Source: Vespa crabro (Eukaryota > Arthropoda > Insecta > Hymenoptera > Vespidae). From it: a stretch of 64,000 bases of DNA. The DNA is taken from assembly GCF_910589235.1 (NCBI RefSeq), contig NC_060966.1, positions 2,604,001-2,668,000 on the forward strand. The letters are read 5' to 3'. Below, piece after piece: positions 47,300 through 61,270 of this stretch; within the stretch, counting starts at the first letter, position 1, and each line of letters starts with the position of its first letter. Position numbers and translations under genes: made by a program. The notes beneath the pieces are model-generated. The model did no database searches and had not been told where the DNA came from. It saw only the letters and a list, made by a program, of their open reading frames with translations.

Positions 47300-48540
47300 C
47301 ATCCTCCACAGGATTTTTCTAAAAGACTGCATTCTCACATTAATTTGCGGGTACGCGGTTAAATTTATCGCGTTCAACAATTGACTAATTGAGAGTCTTG
47401 TCGAAATAAGTTTCATTATTTTTAAAAAATTCCAGAATAATACTCATTATAAATTTTAAAAACTACAAATACATAACTTCATTGAAAAACATTTATGTCC
47501 TTGTTATAGATGAAAGTAGAGAAGATTTTAATAATTAATTATTAGTGTTCCTTTATGAAATATTTAATCAATAATCGCATCTTTTATTATTCTCCATTAA
47601 TAATATGTGCATATTATGTTATATAACGCACATGCCTCCCTCACTTGTTTACTGTACTTTCTCCTAAGGATCATATATCACTATTAGAAATATTTACCCT
47701 TGGGAACTAGTTGGATACTCGCTAATAAAACGCATAGATAAAAAACACATTTCTATCTTTGTCCAGGCTTAGGCATTTTTAATCAAGTATCTAGTTTTTA
47801 ACAATATGTCGAGCCAGGCTATAAATAAATAGTGAAAGTAGACGCCTAGAAAGTAGACAAGGCAAGAGTTGTTTGGCACCTAGTCCTGAAATATCCATTG
47901 ATTTGAAATATTTTAGTTTACATAATCACTAGAATAAAGAGGATACATACGGAATGTTTAAACATTCCAATGGACTATTCTAATCCATCCCCGACCAATT
48001 AGCATTTATTCCTTTCCTTTCCATGCTCAGATCTTACTTCAACTCCATTTTCATTCCTTCCTTCCTCCAAACTTCCTTTTCATTCCTTTTCATAATTTCA
48101 CTACAATCTTCGCGGATAGATCTAAAGAAGCCAAAAAGTTAGTCAAGTTACATACTTCAGACTCACGGCACCTAGACTCTCGATTCTCATTATAATACAT
48201 TACTGACTATCAGTCCTTCAGAAATGAGCAGTACATCTAACTACACATCATTGCACAAAAGATATCAACAATTGTATCTTACTTCATAAATATACGGTGA
48301 TAGCTTCAATGTGAGCAATATTTATTATCATGCTGCCATCTCGCGAATTCAGGATCTCTTAAAAGAACACCCGTTCTCCCATTAATTTGCAGGAACGCGG
48401 CGAGCGTAATTTAACTGAGTTCCTTCAACGGTATCCTAGCCTAATGCCGCCGCCCTTATTCATTGTAATCAGTGGGTCTGCAGCTCTGACGATAAGAAAA
48501 CTGGTCCAGTATGAGACGCGGCCTCACAACGCAACAAAAA
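47300..48540 (+). mobile_element. Gypsy-related debris (integrase tail and 3' region)
   Basis: About 47,590-48,540 is the reverse complement of roughly 23,440-24,240 of the gypsy element at lower identity, with gaps. Anchors include AAGGATCATATA (47,668), CAGGCTTAGGCATT (47,764), and CCCATTAATTTGCAGGAACGCGG (48,379). A second short scrap at 47,320-47,400 repeats the ATTAATTTGCGGGTACGCGG motif. The host sequence between them is AT-rich and holds no gene. Confidence 0.7.
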
Positions 48541-48829
48541 CTAACACGCATTAATCCGCATTACTTGATAAAAACAGTAGTTTAGTCTTTCGATCGTTGG
48601 TTCTGTACGAAAACATGAATATTTACTTGAATTAAAATCTTCATAATATATCTGTTAATTATATACTCTTATCAATATATATATATATACATATATATAT
48701 ATAAAGATGCATCAATTAATACTCTAAATATAGCAGTCCAAAGAAAATGATTGAAAGTTTATAAAATTAAACATTTTGTAATTAATGAATATTAACGCAA
48801 AGAGAAAAAGATCAAATTTGATTGGAATT

Positions 48830-49961
48830 TATCATACTAGAAAATAAGATGACCATTTAAACGTAAATGTTTCTGATTAACGAAAAGACAACTTTTGGAG
48901 ATAACAAGAGAAAACGTGAAATCAACGACATTCAATCTGTTATAGGTAATAATAAAATCTGAAATAGAAAAGTTAGCAAATATAGTATATAACTCTGCAA
49001 TTGCTCCAAACCAAGTTTTTTCTTTTGTATTCTACCTTCCATATTTTTTTCCGAGATAATATCGAAACTAAAATTAAGAATAACTCAACGTTCTTTTAAT
49101 ATTCTATCGACTATACCGTCTAATTCATCATCATTCTTAAGAATGTTCTATCCTAAATATGAAAAAGAAATAAAATGAAGAAATATAGAGATAATTCTTT
49201 TTAAATAGAAAATAAAAAAATATCTAGACGAAGTTATCTTACTTTGACTAGCTCTCATAATCAAATCCTGTAAATTATATCTTCTTTCGTAAAGAAAATC
49301 TGGAACCATTTTAATGATTCCTTTCTCTAAACTGCATGTTGCTGCATCATTAATCTCAATTAGACTCGTATTGACCGAATACTATTCCCATAAAATATTA
49401 TCCGTACCACAACGGACCAATATTTCTAAGCTGAATTTTAGATGAAATATATTATTTCATCAAAATGTAATGGATTGTCACGATAATCGGAACCATGTTT
49501 CTTATTAATAAATATTACTAGCTGAAGACAAGTCAAAAGTATTTGTTATTGAAGAGAACTCATTACTCGTGTTGTAATTAGAGATCACTCCTATGTAATA
49601 CGAACGTGCAATTCGCTTTTCGTAATACAATGATTCGTGCAATTGTGAAAAATACAAATTCGTGCTCGCAATCCCTTTACGATAAAATGCTCGCCTCCTT
49701 TTTAATACCATTGTTGTCATTTCTATTTCTGAAAAGAATGTAAAAAGAATACAATAGAAATGAAGAAAAGAAAATGAAAAATATCTTTATTTTTTGTCGA
49801 TTCGGCATATAAAAATATTACAAATTCCGATCCGTATAATTTACAAATATCTATAATAAAAGAAGTCTGACCATTGCCGATAGAATGAAATTCATATGAT
49901 TTGGCGGTCTTCTGAAATAAAAAAGAAGAAGAAACATCTTCAATGGCACAACGAACGCCAT
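48830..49961 (-). pseudogene. IR75-like receptor pseudogene, 5' half only
   Basis: ATG at 49,961 (MAFVVPLKMFLLLFY). Exon 2 (about 49,735-49,240) carries STNLYFSQLHESLYY and YYIGVISNYNT, then stops. The S1 exon (about 49,150-48,840) has SGxxAEL-like GAIAELYT and SISDFIIT, also broken. Homology ends at the S1 exon donor region; pore, S2 and C-terminal exons are missing. The upstream element is at 50,105-50,180. Confidence 0.75.
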
Positions 49962-50462
49962 TTTTTCGTTTATCTATTGTATTATTATAGTGGTACTTAT
50001 AGTTGAATGAATCAACGAGTAAGTTCTACACAAAATAAGAAAATTTCAATCCGAACGTAAGTTGATCACACGGGAGTAAATGTTCCAATTATTGATAGAA
50101 TTATTGTCATGAAGTTTATTATGATTGTTATGTAGATCGGAAGTCACGTCACGATTGGGATAAAATGATTTTATCTTTACTGGCACAGATTTTTTATATA
50201 TCGATCAGTAAAAGTTCTTTTCATTCTTTTTATGTTGCTTCTTTATCTTCTTTGATGTAGAAATACATTTTCACATACCACATACCCACAATTACATATA
50301 CATATACTTGTATATATATATATATATATATGTATTATATGTATATATATATGTATATATACTCATATATATATAAATATATATTATCGATGCACATTAT
50401 GGTTGCTGTTAGAATTGTATTTTACTTGTGCACATTTCCGATCTGCGTAATTTATTATCAAA

Positions 50463-51766
50463 TTATCTAATACATTTCTTCCTTTTCACATAAAATTCTG
50501 AGCACTTAATAGACGTTATACGATCTACCATGGAAATATTCTTTTCTTTGTGGACGATAATATAGTTTTCTATGATCAGAATAAAGGTACTCAAAACGAC
50601 GCCAATAAAGAAGAAGAGAATAAGCGGCATAACGCTAATTAAAAGAACCGGTTGATGCTTGATCACATCATGGGATTTCTTTTTAAATATCGTATCTTTT
50701 AAGTGATTCATTATACCATTGTCGATAAATTTTTGCAATCTAGAATGAGTTAGTCTTATAACTTACATTAAATAAAAATTTATATTATTTGATACTTGTG
50801 TTCTTACTGGAAATTGATGACGTCAATGAACGGATTGGATTTAGATAAAATCATAGCAAAACTGTCTGTATGTCCCGTTTCAATACAAATTATATTGCAT
50901 GGTATTTTCAGATTTTCTGCACCGACCAATTGGTCACTCGTGTAGATTGCTAGTTTCCAATTTTTACAAATCTGTAATTTCATAATGAATATTAATAATA
51001 AAACTATATACAGTGTACAACGAAACTATGTGGCAAAATTTCAAAAATGAATTCTTCATATGTAGAGAAGAAAAAAATAGGTTCTGTCAATATGGATCCC
51101 AAAATGTTTAATTTTCGTGTTATTAGACTTTAGAGTTGGATATTATCACATGATTATATTTCCAATCATGATTATTTTATTCTTCGGAATTCAATCTGAA
51201 TCAACAGTTACATTCTGTTTAAATATGTAACAAAATCTGATTACTTTTTTGTTATACTGAATATTTTGTTCACTCGCAAATAGATTACCATATTCTCAAT
51301 TATAAGTAAGTGTATCTTGAATTCAATTCGGAAATCAACAGGACCATAAAGTAAAGTTTGTATTCAAGCAGTAGTTGGACATGTTGAACATATCTTTAAG
51401 AAAATGTCAACAGTTTGGATCATAATTCCAGTGAATAAATATTGGAGAAATATAAGATTCTATTTGAACATCTATAAATTCGCAGTTTAAATATTTCCGT
51501 ACTGATATTGATAGAGCCTGTTTTTTCTTTTTTATATATGAGAAATTCAATCCTGAAATTTTGCCGCATTTAGATTACGCACTATATAAATGAATATTAT
51601 TTAATTTTCTTTTTTATAATACTTCATTGTACCATTTCGAATCCTTCATGATCGGTAATGGGCAATTTTTCAACATTTAGCATCAACTTCATTACCTTCT
51701 CTGCTAACGGGTCTTTCGAATTCTACAAATAAATATATTTCTTTGTTTTCTTATATTTATTTTTTT

Positions 51767-51818
<52 letters not shown>

Positions 51819-53541
51819 AGATAGATGCAGATTATATATGTACATATACTATGATGTACGTATCATACTTACTGCAAACTTATCGTAATAAGCCGAACCA
51901 CGAGTGGCGGCAAGCTGATAAGTACCGTCCGCAACGAAGCTCTCTAATGAATTAAATGGTAACACGTTGATTACAGACATTAAACAGCTTATCAAAGCAG
52001 CTGAATAGGCGGCCCAAAAGACGATAACCAAAAGAGATATAGAGAAGTATGCTATTCGTAATGAAGATTTATAAGAGAAATCTACAGCAACAAATACTTT
52101 AAGTAAATATACCTATTAGAAACACGAAATGAAACGTAATTCAAGAAACATAGAATCAAACCCGCAATTCCCTGTTGGCAAAATATACCCCAAATCTCTA
52201 AAAAATTATCGATCAATAAATATCCTACTTTACATTTGGTTGTACTTTTTATTTTGAGAAAGATCAGGAAAATCGATGAAGCAATTAATACGCCAAACAC
52301 AGCAATCCAAACAGAAAGAGTAAAAGTCTACAAAAATAAAAATTTTTTAATTTATAAGGGTTAATACCTGAAGAAGGGAACAATAAAATATTTTATTGCA
52401 AATAATCGTACTAAAAAGTAAGATGACAATTGAATCCTTAAATTTTCTGGTACTCGAATGACGAGAATGTTTTTGGAGTTTAAAAAAGGGAGCGTGAAGT
52501 TAACGACTTTCAATCTATCATTTGTAATAATAAAATCTGAAATAGAAATGTCAGCACGTCCAGTATATAATTCCGCAATTCCACCGGACCAAATTTTTCT
52601 TTCTGGATCCCACCTTCCATATTCTTCTACTTCTGAGACAACGTTGAAACTAAAATTTAGAGCTACACAAAGTTCTCTTATTATTCTACCAAATATACCG
52701 TCTAATTCACCATCTTTGTTTTTAATTGTGAATAGTGAACCCTATAAATAACAAAGAAAAAAGAAAGATGAAAATTGAGAAAAATTTTATTGTTAAATAA
52801 AAACGAGAATATTTTACCTTAACTATAGTAGCTCTCATGATTAAACCCTGTAAATTATATCTTCTTTCGTAAATAAAATCTGGAACCATTTTATTGATTC
52901 CTTTCTTTGAGCTCCAAGTTGCTACATCATTAATCTCGATTTGATGCGTATCAACCGAATACCATTCTTGTAAAATGTTTTCTGTACCACAACGGATCAT
53001 CATTTCAGAGTTGAATTTCAAATGAAATATATTACCTGGTGGATTGTGACAATAATCGGAATTACTTTCCTTATAAATGAATATCACTAGCCACACAGCT
53101 GAAGACATGTCAAAGGTACTTGTTGCTAATGAGAACTGATTCATTGCGTTGTAATTTGAGATCACCACTATATAATACGGTCGTACAATGTGCTTTAAGT
53201 AATACGATGATTCGTGCAATTGTGAAAAGTACAAATTGGTGCTCGCAACTCCTTCACGAGATAGTGTCCGCCTATATTTGAATATCATCGTTGCCATTTC
53301 CATTTCTGAGCAAAATAAATATAAATATAATAGAAATGAAGAGAAGAAAATAGAAAATACATTTACCTTCTGTAGATTCGGCATATAAAAATATTACAGA
53401 TTTCAATCCGTGTAATTTGCAAATATCTATGATAAAAGAAGTTTGTTCTTCCCCGATTGAATGAAATTCGATTAAACTTGCGATCTTCGGAAGAAAAAGA
53501 AAAAGAAGAAGAAGTATCTTCAATAGCACAATAAATGCCAT
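50463..53541 (-). CDS. IR75-like ionotropic receptor, 8 exons, apparently intact
   Basis: A divergent ligand-gated channel subunit of the insect ionotropic receptor family, expected in the membrane of sensory neurons. Exons: 53,541-53,367; 53,305-52,818; 52,741-52,412; 52,327 to about 52,113; 52,081 (or 52,051)-51,873; 51,722-51,633; 50,971-50,818; 50,739-50,463. About 640 residues. Parts in order: hydrophobic signal peptide (MAFIVLLKILLLLFLFLP), N-terminal domain, S1 lobe (DGIFGRIIREL through FIITNDRLKVVNF, keeping the arginine of the glutamate-receptor TxxR position), first helix (LSVWIAVFGVLIASSIF), pore loop (WGIFCQQG), second helix with FWAAYSAALIS, S2 lobe (DGTYQLAATRGSAYYDKF), last helix and basic tail. 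The exon 3 donor (GTACGA) is weak. The exon 4/5 phase closes only with a poor donor (C|GTGTTT, about 52,123) or else there is a frameshift. The IR75 grouping is by eye. Confidence 0.8.
51771..51814. repeat. TA microsatellite
   Basis: A TA run in the intron between exons 5 and 6 of the IR gene. Confidence 0.95.
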
Positions 53542-53689
53542 TTGTTCATCTGTCCATTGAATTATTATTGGACTATTTTTCAATTTGAACGATTCGACAA
53601 CTCTTAGCGAAAATGAAATATCGTCCAACCGACAGCAAAGGAAGATCACAAGAGACTAAATTTTTAAACTATTGAAAGAATTATTTTCA

Positions 53690-53770
53690 GATCATTTATG
53701 ATTGTCGTGTAGATCGTAAGTCACGCAATGTTCATGTGTGTATTAATGCGAAGAAAATGATTTTATCTTT
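53690..53770 (-). promoter_or_regulatory. Conserved upstream element of the IR units
   Basis: About 150-230 bp before the start codon lies a block whose core (minus strand) is AAAATCATTTTCTTCGCAT, followed by TAATACACACATG and GCGTGACTTACGATCTACACGA. The same block precedes the other IR units at 4,715-4,790 and 5,818-5,890 (+), and 50,105-50,180 and 60,330-60,402 (minus). Similarity rises again toward exon 1. It may be a shared promoter module, though common ancestry alone could explain it. Confidence 0.45.
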
Positions 53771-54148
53771 AACTAGATAAATAGACTTTCTACGCACAAA
53801 GACACACGTAAACACTATAGGTGAACAATACAAACGATAGAATCTCCGTTGTTCCATTTAATTATTCATGCAGTTTCACATTAGCCATCGAACGTATTGA
53901 TCTTATATGATAGGAAGTAAGAGAACAAAAAATATGAAAAATAATGAATATTTACATAATCTGTTTTAACCTTTCTTTGACCTACACAATAAATTGACGT
54001 TGAGAATACGATGAAAGTAAGAAAGGGAAGTACATTGCAAATTTTAAAGCATATTACGAAGCCATACGTACGATCGTAAATATCAGTCAAAGAAACAGAC
54101 AAAGAAATTCACGCAGAATATTTTCAAATACTAAGTGCAACAGAAATA

Positions 54149-54370
54149 ATGGCAGAGGTAGTGTTACAAGTTTTATACATCATGAAATCGTTCGCTTTGA
54201 ATAATACAAATTGGAAGGGATGGATACAATGTTTCAAAGAAGTGATAGTAGTTATCAAGATATCAGAGGATAATAACGTGACTTATTTATTACATTTCAA
54301 CGGATATATGTCTTTTGATATGATTTGCGACAAATTGGCTCGAGCCGAACTGTATAAGCTTACGTCTTAA
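54149..54370 (+). pseudogene. Gag-like fragment of an LTR retrotransposon
   Basis: A 73-codon frame with NWKGWIQCFKEVIVV then VTYLLHFNGYMSFDMICDKL and ARAELYKLTS. This follows the pattern of insect gypsy gag proteins (NWxxWxxxF...YLLHxxGxxxFDxLCDKLxPxxPYxxSYEEL). It ends at a stop and nothing else of the element is seen nearby. Assignment is from the pattern only. Confidence 0.4.
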
Positions 54371-54399
54371 CAATTTATTCACACCTACACAGTTAGAAA

Positions 54400-56640
54400 T
54401 TGCAACTACGGAGAATTCCGTTTGAATTCATCGTTAGAATTTCCATCTACGAAAACAAGTGGAAAAGAAATTCATACAAAATGTCATAACCGTACTACAT
54501 AAGTTAAATAACTATTGAAATTTTAGTGATTATTTAAAAACAGCATTCTGAAACCAATTTGTGTGTTAGATTAGCAAGTTAACGACCTCATATATTGTTC
54601 TTAGAAATAAAACATATGGATTACGATTAGATGATACACTGGTAGTCTATGGACCTACCCGAAAAAGAAGTAACAATCGGGCACGCACGATTAAATGGAT
54701 CAAATAATCAAGTGATGAACAAAATCAAAAAATGACGCATGTATACTACTGAACTCTTTACGAATGTATGAATTATAAAAATGAGTTCACAATTGAGAAC
54801 GACATCAACGAATGCGTTATCTAAAAATACACGGATAGACACTGAAATCATTTGTTTTAGATGCAGCCTGAATTGAGTGTATGACGTATTGAATCCGTTT
54901 AGAACAATGGATTTGGAAGTATTCCCCCCCGGATGAATTAATTTTCTTCGATTACAGGAAAATTATCATTACGTTCACAAGATTATTAAAATATGTCTCA
55001 CAGATAATTGCGTTATATTAAATCAAGTATTCTTAAATTTGTAAAAGCTTTTTAATTTTTATAATGTCGTAAATGAATCCAACCGATTTTATAGACTCTT
55101 AGTATCAAGGACATCATAGATTACTTCAATTCTCTTATCATAATGAACAAGACATCGTTCAGTCTCATTCTAACGTGAGTTTAGTGTGCATTGAAAGAAA
55201 GCAAAATTACTTTCTGAGCAATTAAATTCTTCTAATTCAATTTGGTATCATAATATTAGAATTTTTACTGATATGTTTGAAAGCGATTGTAAAAGAATCA
55301 GAAAATCTCAGGCTCATGGTATTCTTTGTCACATAAATGAAATAATATAAGATTATTCTATGATCATCTCAACCCATTAGTAGCATTCATAAAGGTATAT
55401 GACATAGTCTATCTTTGAATACACTTAACTGGACAATGAATATTCTTAGAAAATTTAATTCTTCTGTGCATTTATCGAATAAACTACACGTTACATTTCT
55501 ATTCTCTAGTGCTATTCGAAGATATTTTTCTTTATTCCATAGCAATGTTGTTCTTTAAGACTTTCTTCGATAGGAATGATTTCACTTACTTGATCTCTTT
55601 AGTGTTCTTTGTATTATTAAAAATAAATTAATAAATTATTATGTCGTCAACATCATAGATATGGGTAGTCGTTAAATATCATAAGCACCGCTTAATATTT
55701 CGTTTGGAGTTTAAATGTTGACTCGTTGACTCTTTTGTATTTGTACACATAACATCTTGGAGAAAATTCAAAATTAATCGATTAAATAATATAGGAGAAG
55801 GAAAGGGTGATATAGAATATCGTGTGTCGTCGGTGTAAAAAATTGCTACAGAAGTGTATGACGAAGGTATACAAAACCCTATATTTATGACAATAAATCT
55901 TTAAACAGTTGGACCAATTATATTAAAAAGTAGCTGAATATATATTCTAAAGTAAGAAGTGGATATAGCTTTTGAAATAGCATTTTTATCGGTGTAATTT
56001 GGAAATTGATGCTTCTTTCTGAGGGTCTCTCGTATAAATGTATATATAAGCATTATATTTCTGTTATTTTTGAAGCGCAATCGCGAACTTATCGTAAAAG
56101 ATTATTATAATGATTAAGAATATGTTTATGTATATTTTTAATATATTATATATACATACATATATATATATTAATATATATGTATATATAATATATATAA
56201 TATAAACTAATGTATAATGTATGTAACATGTAATAAAGTTATTCTGGGTATTTGTGTGTAGTACGGGTTCATTGTGATTGATATCGAAGGACTTGGATAC
56301 GTTAATGCAATCAAATCGACTTCAGTTAGAAAGAAATTTATATACATTGAAAATTTCGAGGAAACGTAATTCAATTATTTATACCGCTCAAACAGAAATT
56401 ATTCATAACAAATGAAAATTGAAATGTGTTTTTCGATTATAAAATACTTAGACATGTCATATTTCGTACAAGTATGAAAAATTGAAACAGTTTGAAAGAA
56501 TTAAAATATGTCCACGGACAATTAATAAATAGAGATAACGTGTTATATACGTCTACTCGAATAATATAATGAAAAAGTTCTGTTTCAAATTCAAACTGTA
56601 CTAAATAATATCAAAGTTTATCGATGCATAAACGTGTCCC
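54400..56640. other. Intergenic, no gene seen
   Basis: AT-rich sequence with TA-rich simple repeats near 56,140-56,210. No receptor, P450 or transposon text was recognised. Confidence 0.5.
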
Positions 56641-56703
56641 TATTATATGAAAAAATTATAAACATGATATACAAATTCATTAGACCGAACATTATGGTTG
56701 TTG

Positions 56704-59700
56704 TTAGAATTGTATTTTACCCGTACACATTTCTGATCTGCATAATCTATTATCAAAATATCTGATACATTTCTTCCTCTTTACATAAAATTCTGAGTAC
56801 TTAATAGACGTTGTACGTTCTACCATGGAAATATTCTTTTCTTTGTGGACGATAATATAGTTTTCTATGATCAGAATAAAAGTACTCAAAATGACGCCAA
56901 TTGAGTAGAAAAGAAAATAAATGGCATAACGCTAATTAAGAAATTGATTGATGCTTCCCATGATGCCATGATGCCATGATGCCATGATGATATCATGGGA
57001 TATCTTTTTAAATGACGTATCTTTCAGACGACTCATCAGACCATTGTCGATAAATATCTCCAACTTAGGATGGATTGGTATTTTAGTGTTCAATAAACCA
57101 AAATTTACATTATTAGACACTTGTATTCCTACGGAAAATTGATGATGCCGGTAAATGGATTGTGTATAGACAATATTATAGAAAAATTGTTTACATGCCC
57201 AGTATCAATACCAGTTTGCAAAGAATTTTAGAATTTACTGCTATTCTCATTTCGCCATAAGTGTAAATTAGTAATTTTCGACTTTTGTAAATCTAAAATT
57301 TAATATCGAAAATTTTATTAATAATAAAACTACGGGGTGTAACAAAATTTTACAGCAAAACTTCAGCAGTAGATTTCTACTTTTAAGAAAAGAAAAAGTA
57401 GGTTCTGTCGGGTCCTGGTATGTTTAACTTTTTAGTTATAATACCTTCGATTATAGTCATACAATTAGCGAACTCCAATCATATTTATGTTTTTTTCTTG
57501 AATCACATTTGAGACATTAATTACATTATGTTCAATTATACCTGATGTATTTTTATTGTACTGAATGTCTTTATCACCCGTAAATTATTATAATTAACGT
57601 ATCTTCAATTATACGTTGACATATTTTGAAGGGAGTTCGAAACTCAATGAAGCAATGAAGTAAGGTCTGTTTTCTAGCAAGAGATGAACATTTTATGTAA
57701 GAAAACTTGAATAGGGTGCATTATAATTCCAATAAATACATATAATTGGAGTACTATAAAATTCTACTTCAATATTTTATAACACAATACTTCCCTACTC
57801 TTGTTGATAGAACTGCATTATTTTCTTCTATATATATAAGAAATTCATTCCTGAAATAATGACGCTTAGTCACTTGACATATAGAACATATGAATGTTAT
57901 TTTATCTTTCTGTTTTTTTAATAACTATATCGTACTCTTCTAAATTCTTTGCAAGCGGATCTCCCGAATTTTACAAATAGAAATATTTCATCGTTATTCT
58001 ATTATCGTAAATATTGTAAATATTAATATATAATGTTAGATTATTTTTATATAATAGTAGTATAAATATTTATATATAAAGTAGTAAAAAATTTATTTTG
58101 ATTTCTTCACTCAAATACATTAAACAGTCTTATTCAGTACGTGACAGTTAATAAGTCATATAACTTGAAAAATTTTAAGAAACTTTTGCGACCATCTAAT
58201 ATACTTTTGAATTAGTTTTAGATATAACTCACAATTTCGATCTTCTGTGGAATTATTTATGTAAAAAAAAAGTTATGCGCAGTGAAATAATATACCCAAG
58301 GTATAAAAATTCACTGAAATTAAGCATTGTTGCTGAAAATCATATATTTCACTGTAAAAAGATATATAATAAAGTAATTAAAAATTGAAAACGACAAAAA
58401 GTACATGCAATTTTAAAATCATTGCATTCCACATGGTTTGAACGATTGCGTTTGAATCTTCCTACAATTTGCTGATATATTGTTTATTTTGTTATGATGA
58501 AGTCACCTCCATATAGATCTTTAATAGATGAATTACAGCTAAACGATCATACTGTTGTCGATTAGACAAATTTTTGTTTAAAAGTAAGTAAAGTACTCCT
58601 TATATTATTTACTTATGTTTGTTATTAAGTAATGTTGTTTGTGTGCTGTATTAACTTTCGTTAAGTTATTTGCAAAAATTGATTATGAATGGACAAATAA
58701 TATTGGTGGAGATGGTAAAATCGTAGAATTAGGCTAAAGTAGGAGAGAGGAGGTATAATATTGGGTTGCGTCTTTTCGTTTTCGCTATCCATGCATGTAC
58801 TTGGGTTTATTCGTCTCAATATACGTCATAATACTCAAAATCAATGCAATATTTTTCAAACTTTTCTTGTTAATAACTTGTTAATAAACAATAACCGAAG
58901 ATTAAGTTATAAGGAAGGTGAGCTCTATAATACATGTCAAGATCAAGGTCATCAGAAATGTATCCTCTCATCTTCATTTTTACCAAACATAAATCATGAA
59001 ATATTGAAGCAAACCTGCAAGATCCTGCTGGCAAAATATACTCCAAATCTTCAAAATATTATCGATCAATAAATATTTGATTTTACGATCGTTTCCATTT
59101 TTTATTTTCGGAAAAATCAATAAAATTGATGCAGCAATTAGTACTCCAAACATAACAATCCAAATAGACTGAGTGGAAGTCTATAAAAATAACAGTTTTA
59201 TTATTCATGAAAGTTAACTCATGAAAAAACAAGAAATAACAAATTTTACTACAAATTTTCGTACTAAGAGGTAAGATGATTTAAGATGATTTCCAATGTA
59301 AAATTTAGAATGACACGAAGTTCTCCTAATATTCTACCGATTATATCGTCTAATTCGCTATCCTTGTTTATAGTTATGAATGGAGAAGTCTAAAAAAGAA
59401 AAAAAAGAAAGGAGAAAGCAGAGACAAATTTTGTTAAGCAAAAAAAGACATAAATATTTTACCTCAATCATAACAGCTTTCATAATTAAATCCTGTAAAT
59501 TATCTTTGATAAAAAAATCTGGAACCACGCTTTATTCATTCCTTTCTCTAAGCTCCAAATTGCTACATCATTAATCTCGATTTGATGCGTATTGACCGAA
59601 TACCATTCTCGTAAAATGTTTTCCGTACCACAACGGACCAACATTTCTCAGTTGAATCTTAAATGAAATATACTACCTGGTGGTTTGTGACAATAATCGG

Positions 59701-60211
59701 AATCACTTTCCTTATAAATGAATATCATTAACTACACAGCTGATGTCAAAGGTATTTGTTACTAATGAAAACTGATTCATTGCGTTGTAATTTGACCATT
59801 ATGTAATACAGTCATATAATTTGGTTCAAGTAGTTCCTGGAATCGAAAGAAATATAAATTCGTGCTAGCAACCCTTTCACGATTAAGTACTCGCCTTCAT
59901 TTGAACATCGTTGTTATTTCCATTTCTGAAAAAAAAGAAAAATATAATAGAAGTAAAGAGAAGGAAAGGGAAAATACATTTACCTTCTGTCGATTCGGCA
60001 TATAAAAATATTACAGATTTCGATCCGTACATTTACAAATATCTATGATAAAATAAATCTGATCATCGCAGACAGAATGAAATTCGTTTGATCTTGCTGC
60101 CTTCGAAAGAAAATGAAAAATGAGAAGACTGGCACAAAACATCATTTCAATGGCACAAACAATGCCATTTTTTTCGTTTGTTGATTTAATAATTATAGTA
60201 TTATATTTCAA
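56704..60211 (-). pseudogene. IR75-like receptor pseudogene with insert
   Basis: Mirror partner of the 5.8-8.2 kb pseudogene, but with its 3' exons. Exon 1 is near 60,145-60,020 (damaged, IEFHSVCDDQ-like text), exon 2 about 59,930-59,470, the shortened S1 exon about 59,390-59,270, and the pore exon about 59,180-59,010. The shared insert spans about 59,010-57,990. Exon 6 is at about 57,975-57,920, exon 7 at about 57,290-57,130, and exon 8 at 57,075-56,704. Exon 8 is frameshifted around a tandem CATGATGC repeat (about 56,957-56,990). Many stops; no product expected. Confidence 0.8.
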
Positions 60212-60419
60212 TTTGATTGTATCAACGACTACGTTCTAAAGAAAACGGGAAAATTTCAATCCGATTACGAAAGAAGGTCGCACAAGACTACAATTCTAAA
60301 CTATTGAGAGAATTAATGTGACTTAGATTATAATGAATATCGTGTAGATCGGAAGTCACGCGATGTTCATATGCATATTAATGAGAAGAAAATGATTTTA
60401 TCTTCACTGGTATTGATTT

Positions 60420-61212
60420 ATCCTTAATCAATTTTGCTTGTTTTCATGTGTCTCTGAAGACCAAAAACATTATTAAATATTTTAAATGAGAGATATTGAA
60501 ATATCCTGCTTACAGTTTAGACTTGGCTTCGAACGATTACAACTTTTTTGATAAATTTAGAGAATTCTTGGAAGAATTATGCTCCCAGATAATAGTGATT
60601 TAAAACGTGGTGTGCAACAATGTTTATATATATCTAAAATGTTTATAAAAAATCATTTAACGAAAGTATTTCTACTCGATAAGATCGAAGATGATACTTT
60701 AAGAATATTTTTGAAAAATTTGATCGAATAATTTCAAAAATAAACAAAGTTACAGTCGTTTGAAATGGAATTTGTCGAGCTTCGTAACCGGTAGATGTAT
60801 AGTTCGTTATTATCGACTGACCTGTCTTTGAAAAAGTAAAAGAAATTTTTATCTGAATATTTTAATTTAGTGAATATATTCAGATGAGTTTGAATGTTCA
60901 GTCATTCGCATTTGACCGCAATTTTCAAAATGAATCCATTGATAGTTATAACAGAAGAAAATAATGATTTACAATATAGCATAGTGTCTAACAATGGTTA
61001 AATGATCTTGCAGGGAAATTAAATGTCGAAATTATGAAAAAAACTCATCCGACGTTTAAATAAAAGTCTATTAAATAAGTACAGCGAACGTATTACAAAA
61101 TAACTATGTATATATTTACAAATAAAATGATGTTATAAATATAGAATACTTTTTAAAATATATTTATATTGTCGTCATTTCTAAACGGCTATTGTTTTTT
61201 AAATGACCTTCG

Positions 61213-61270
<58 letters not shown>

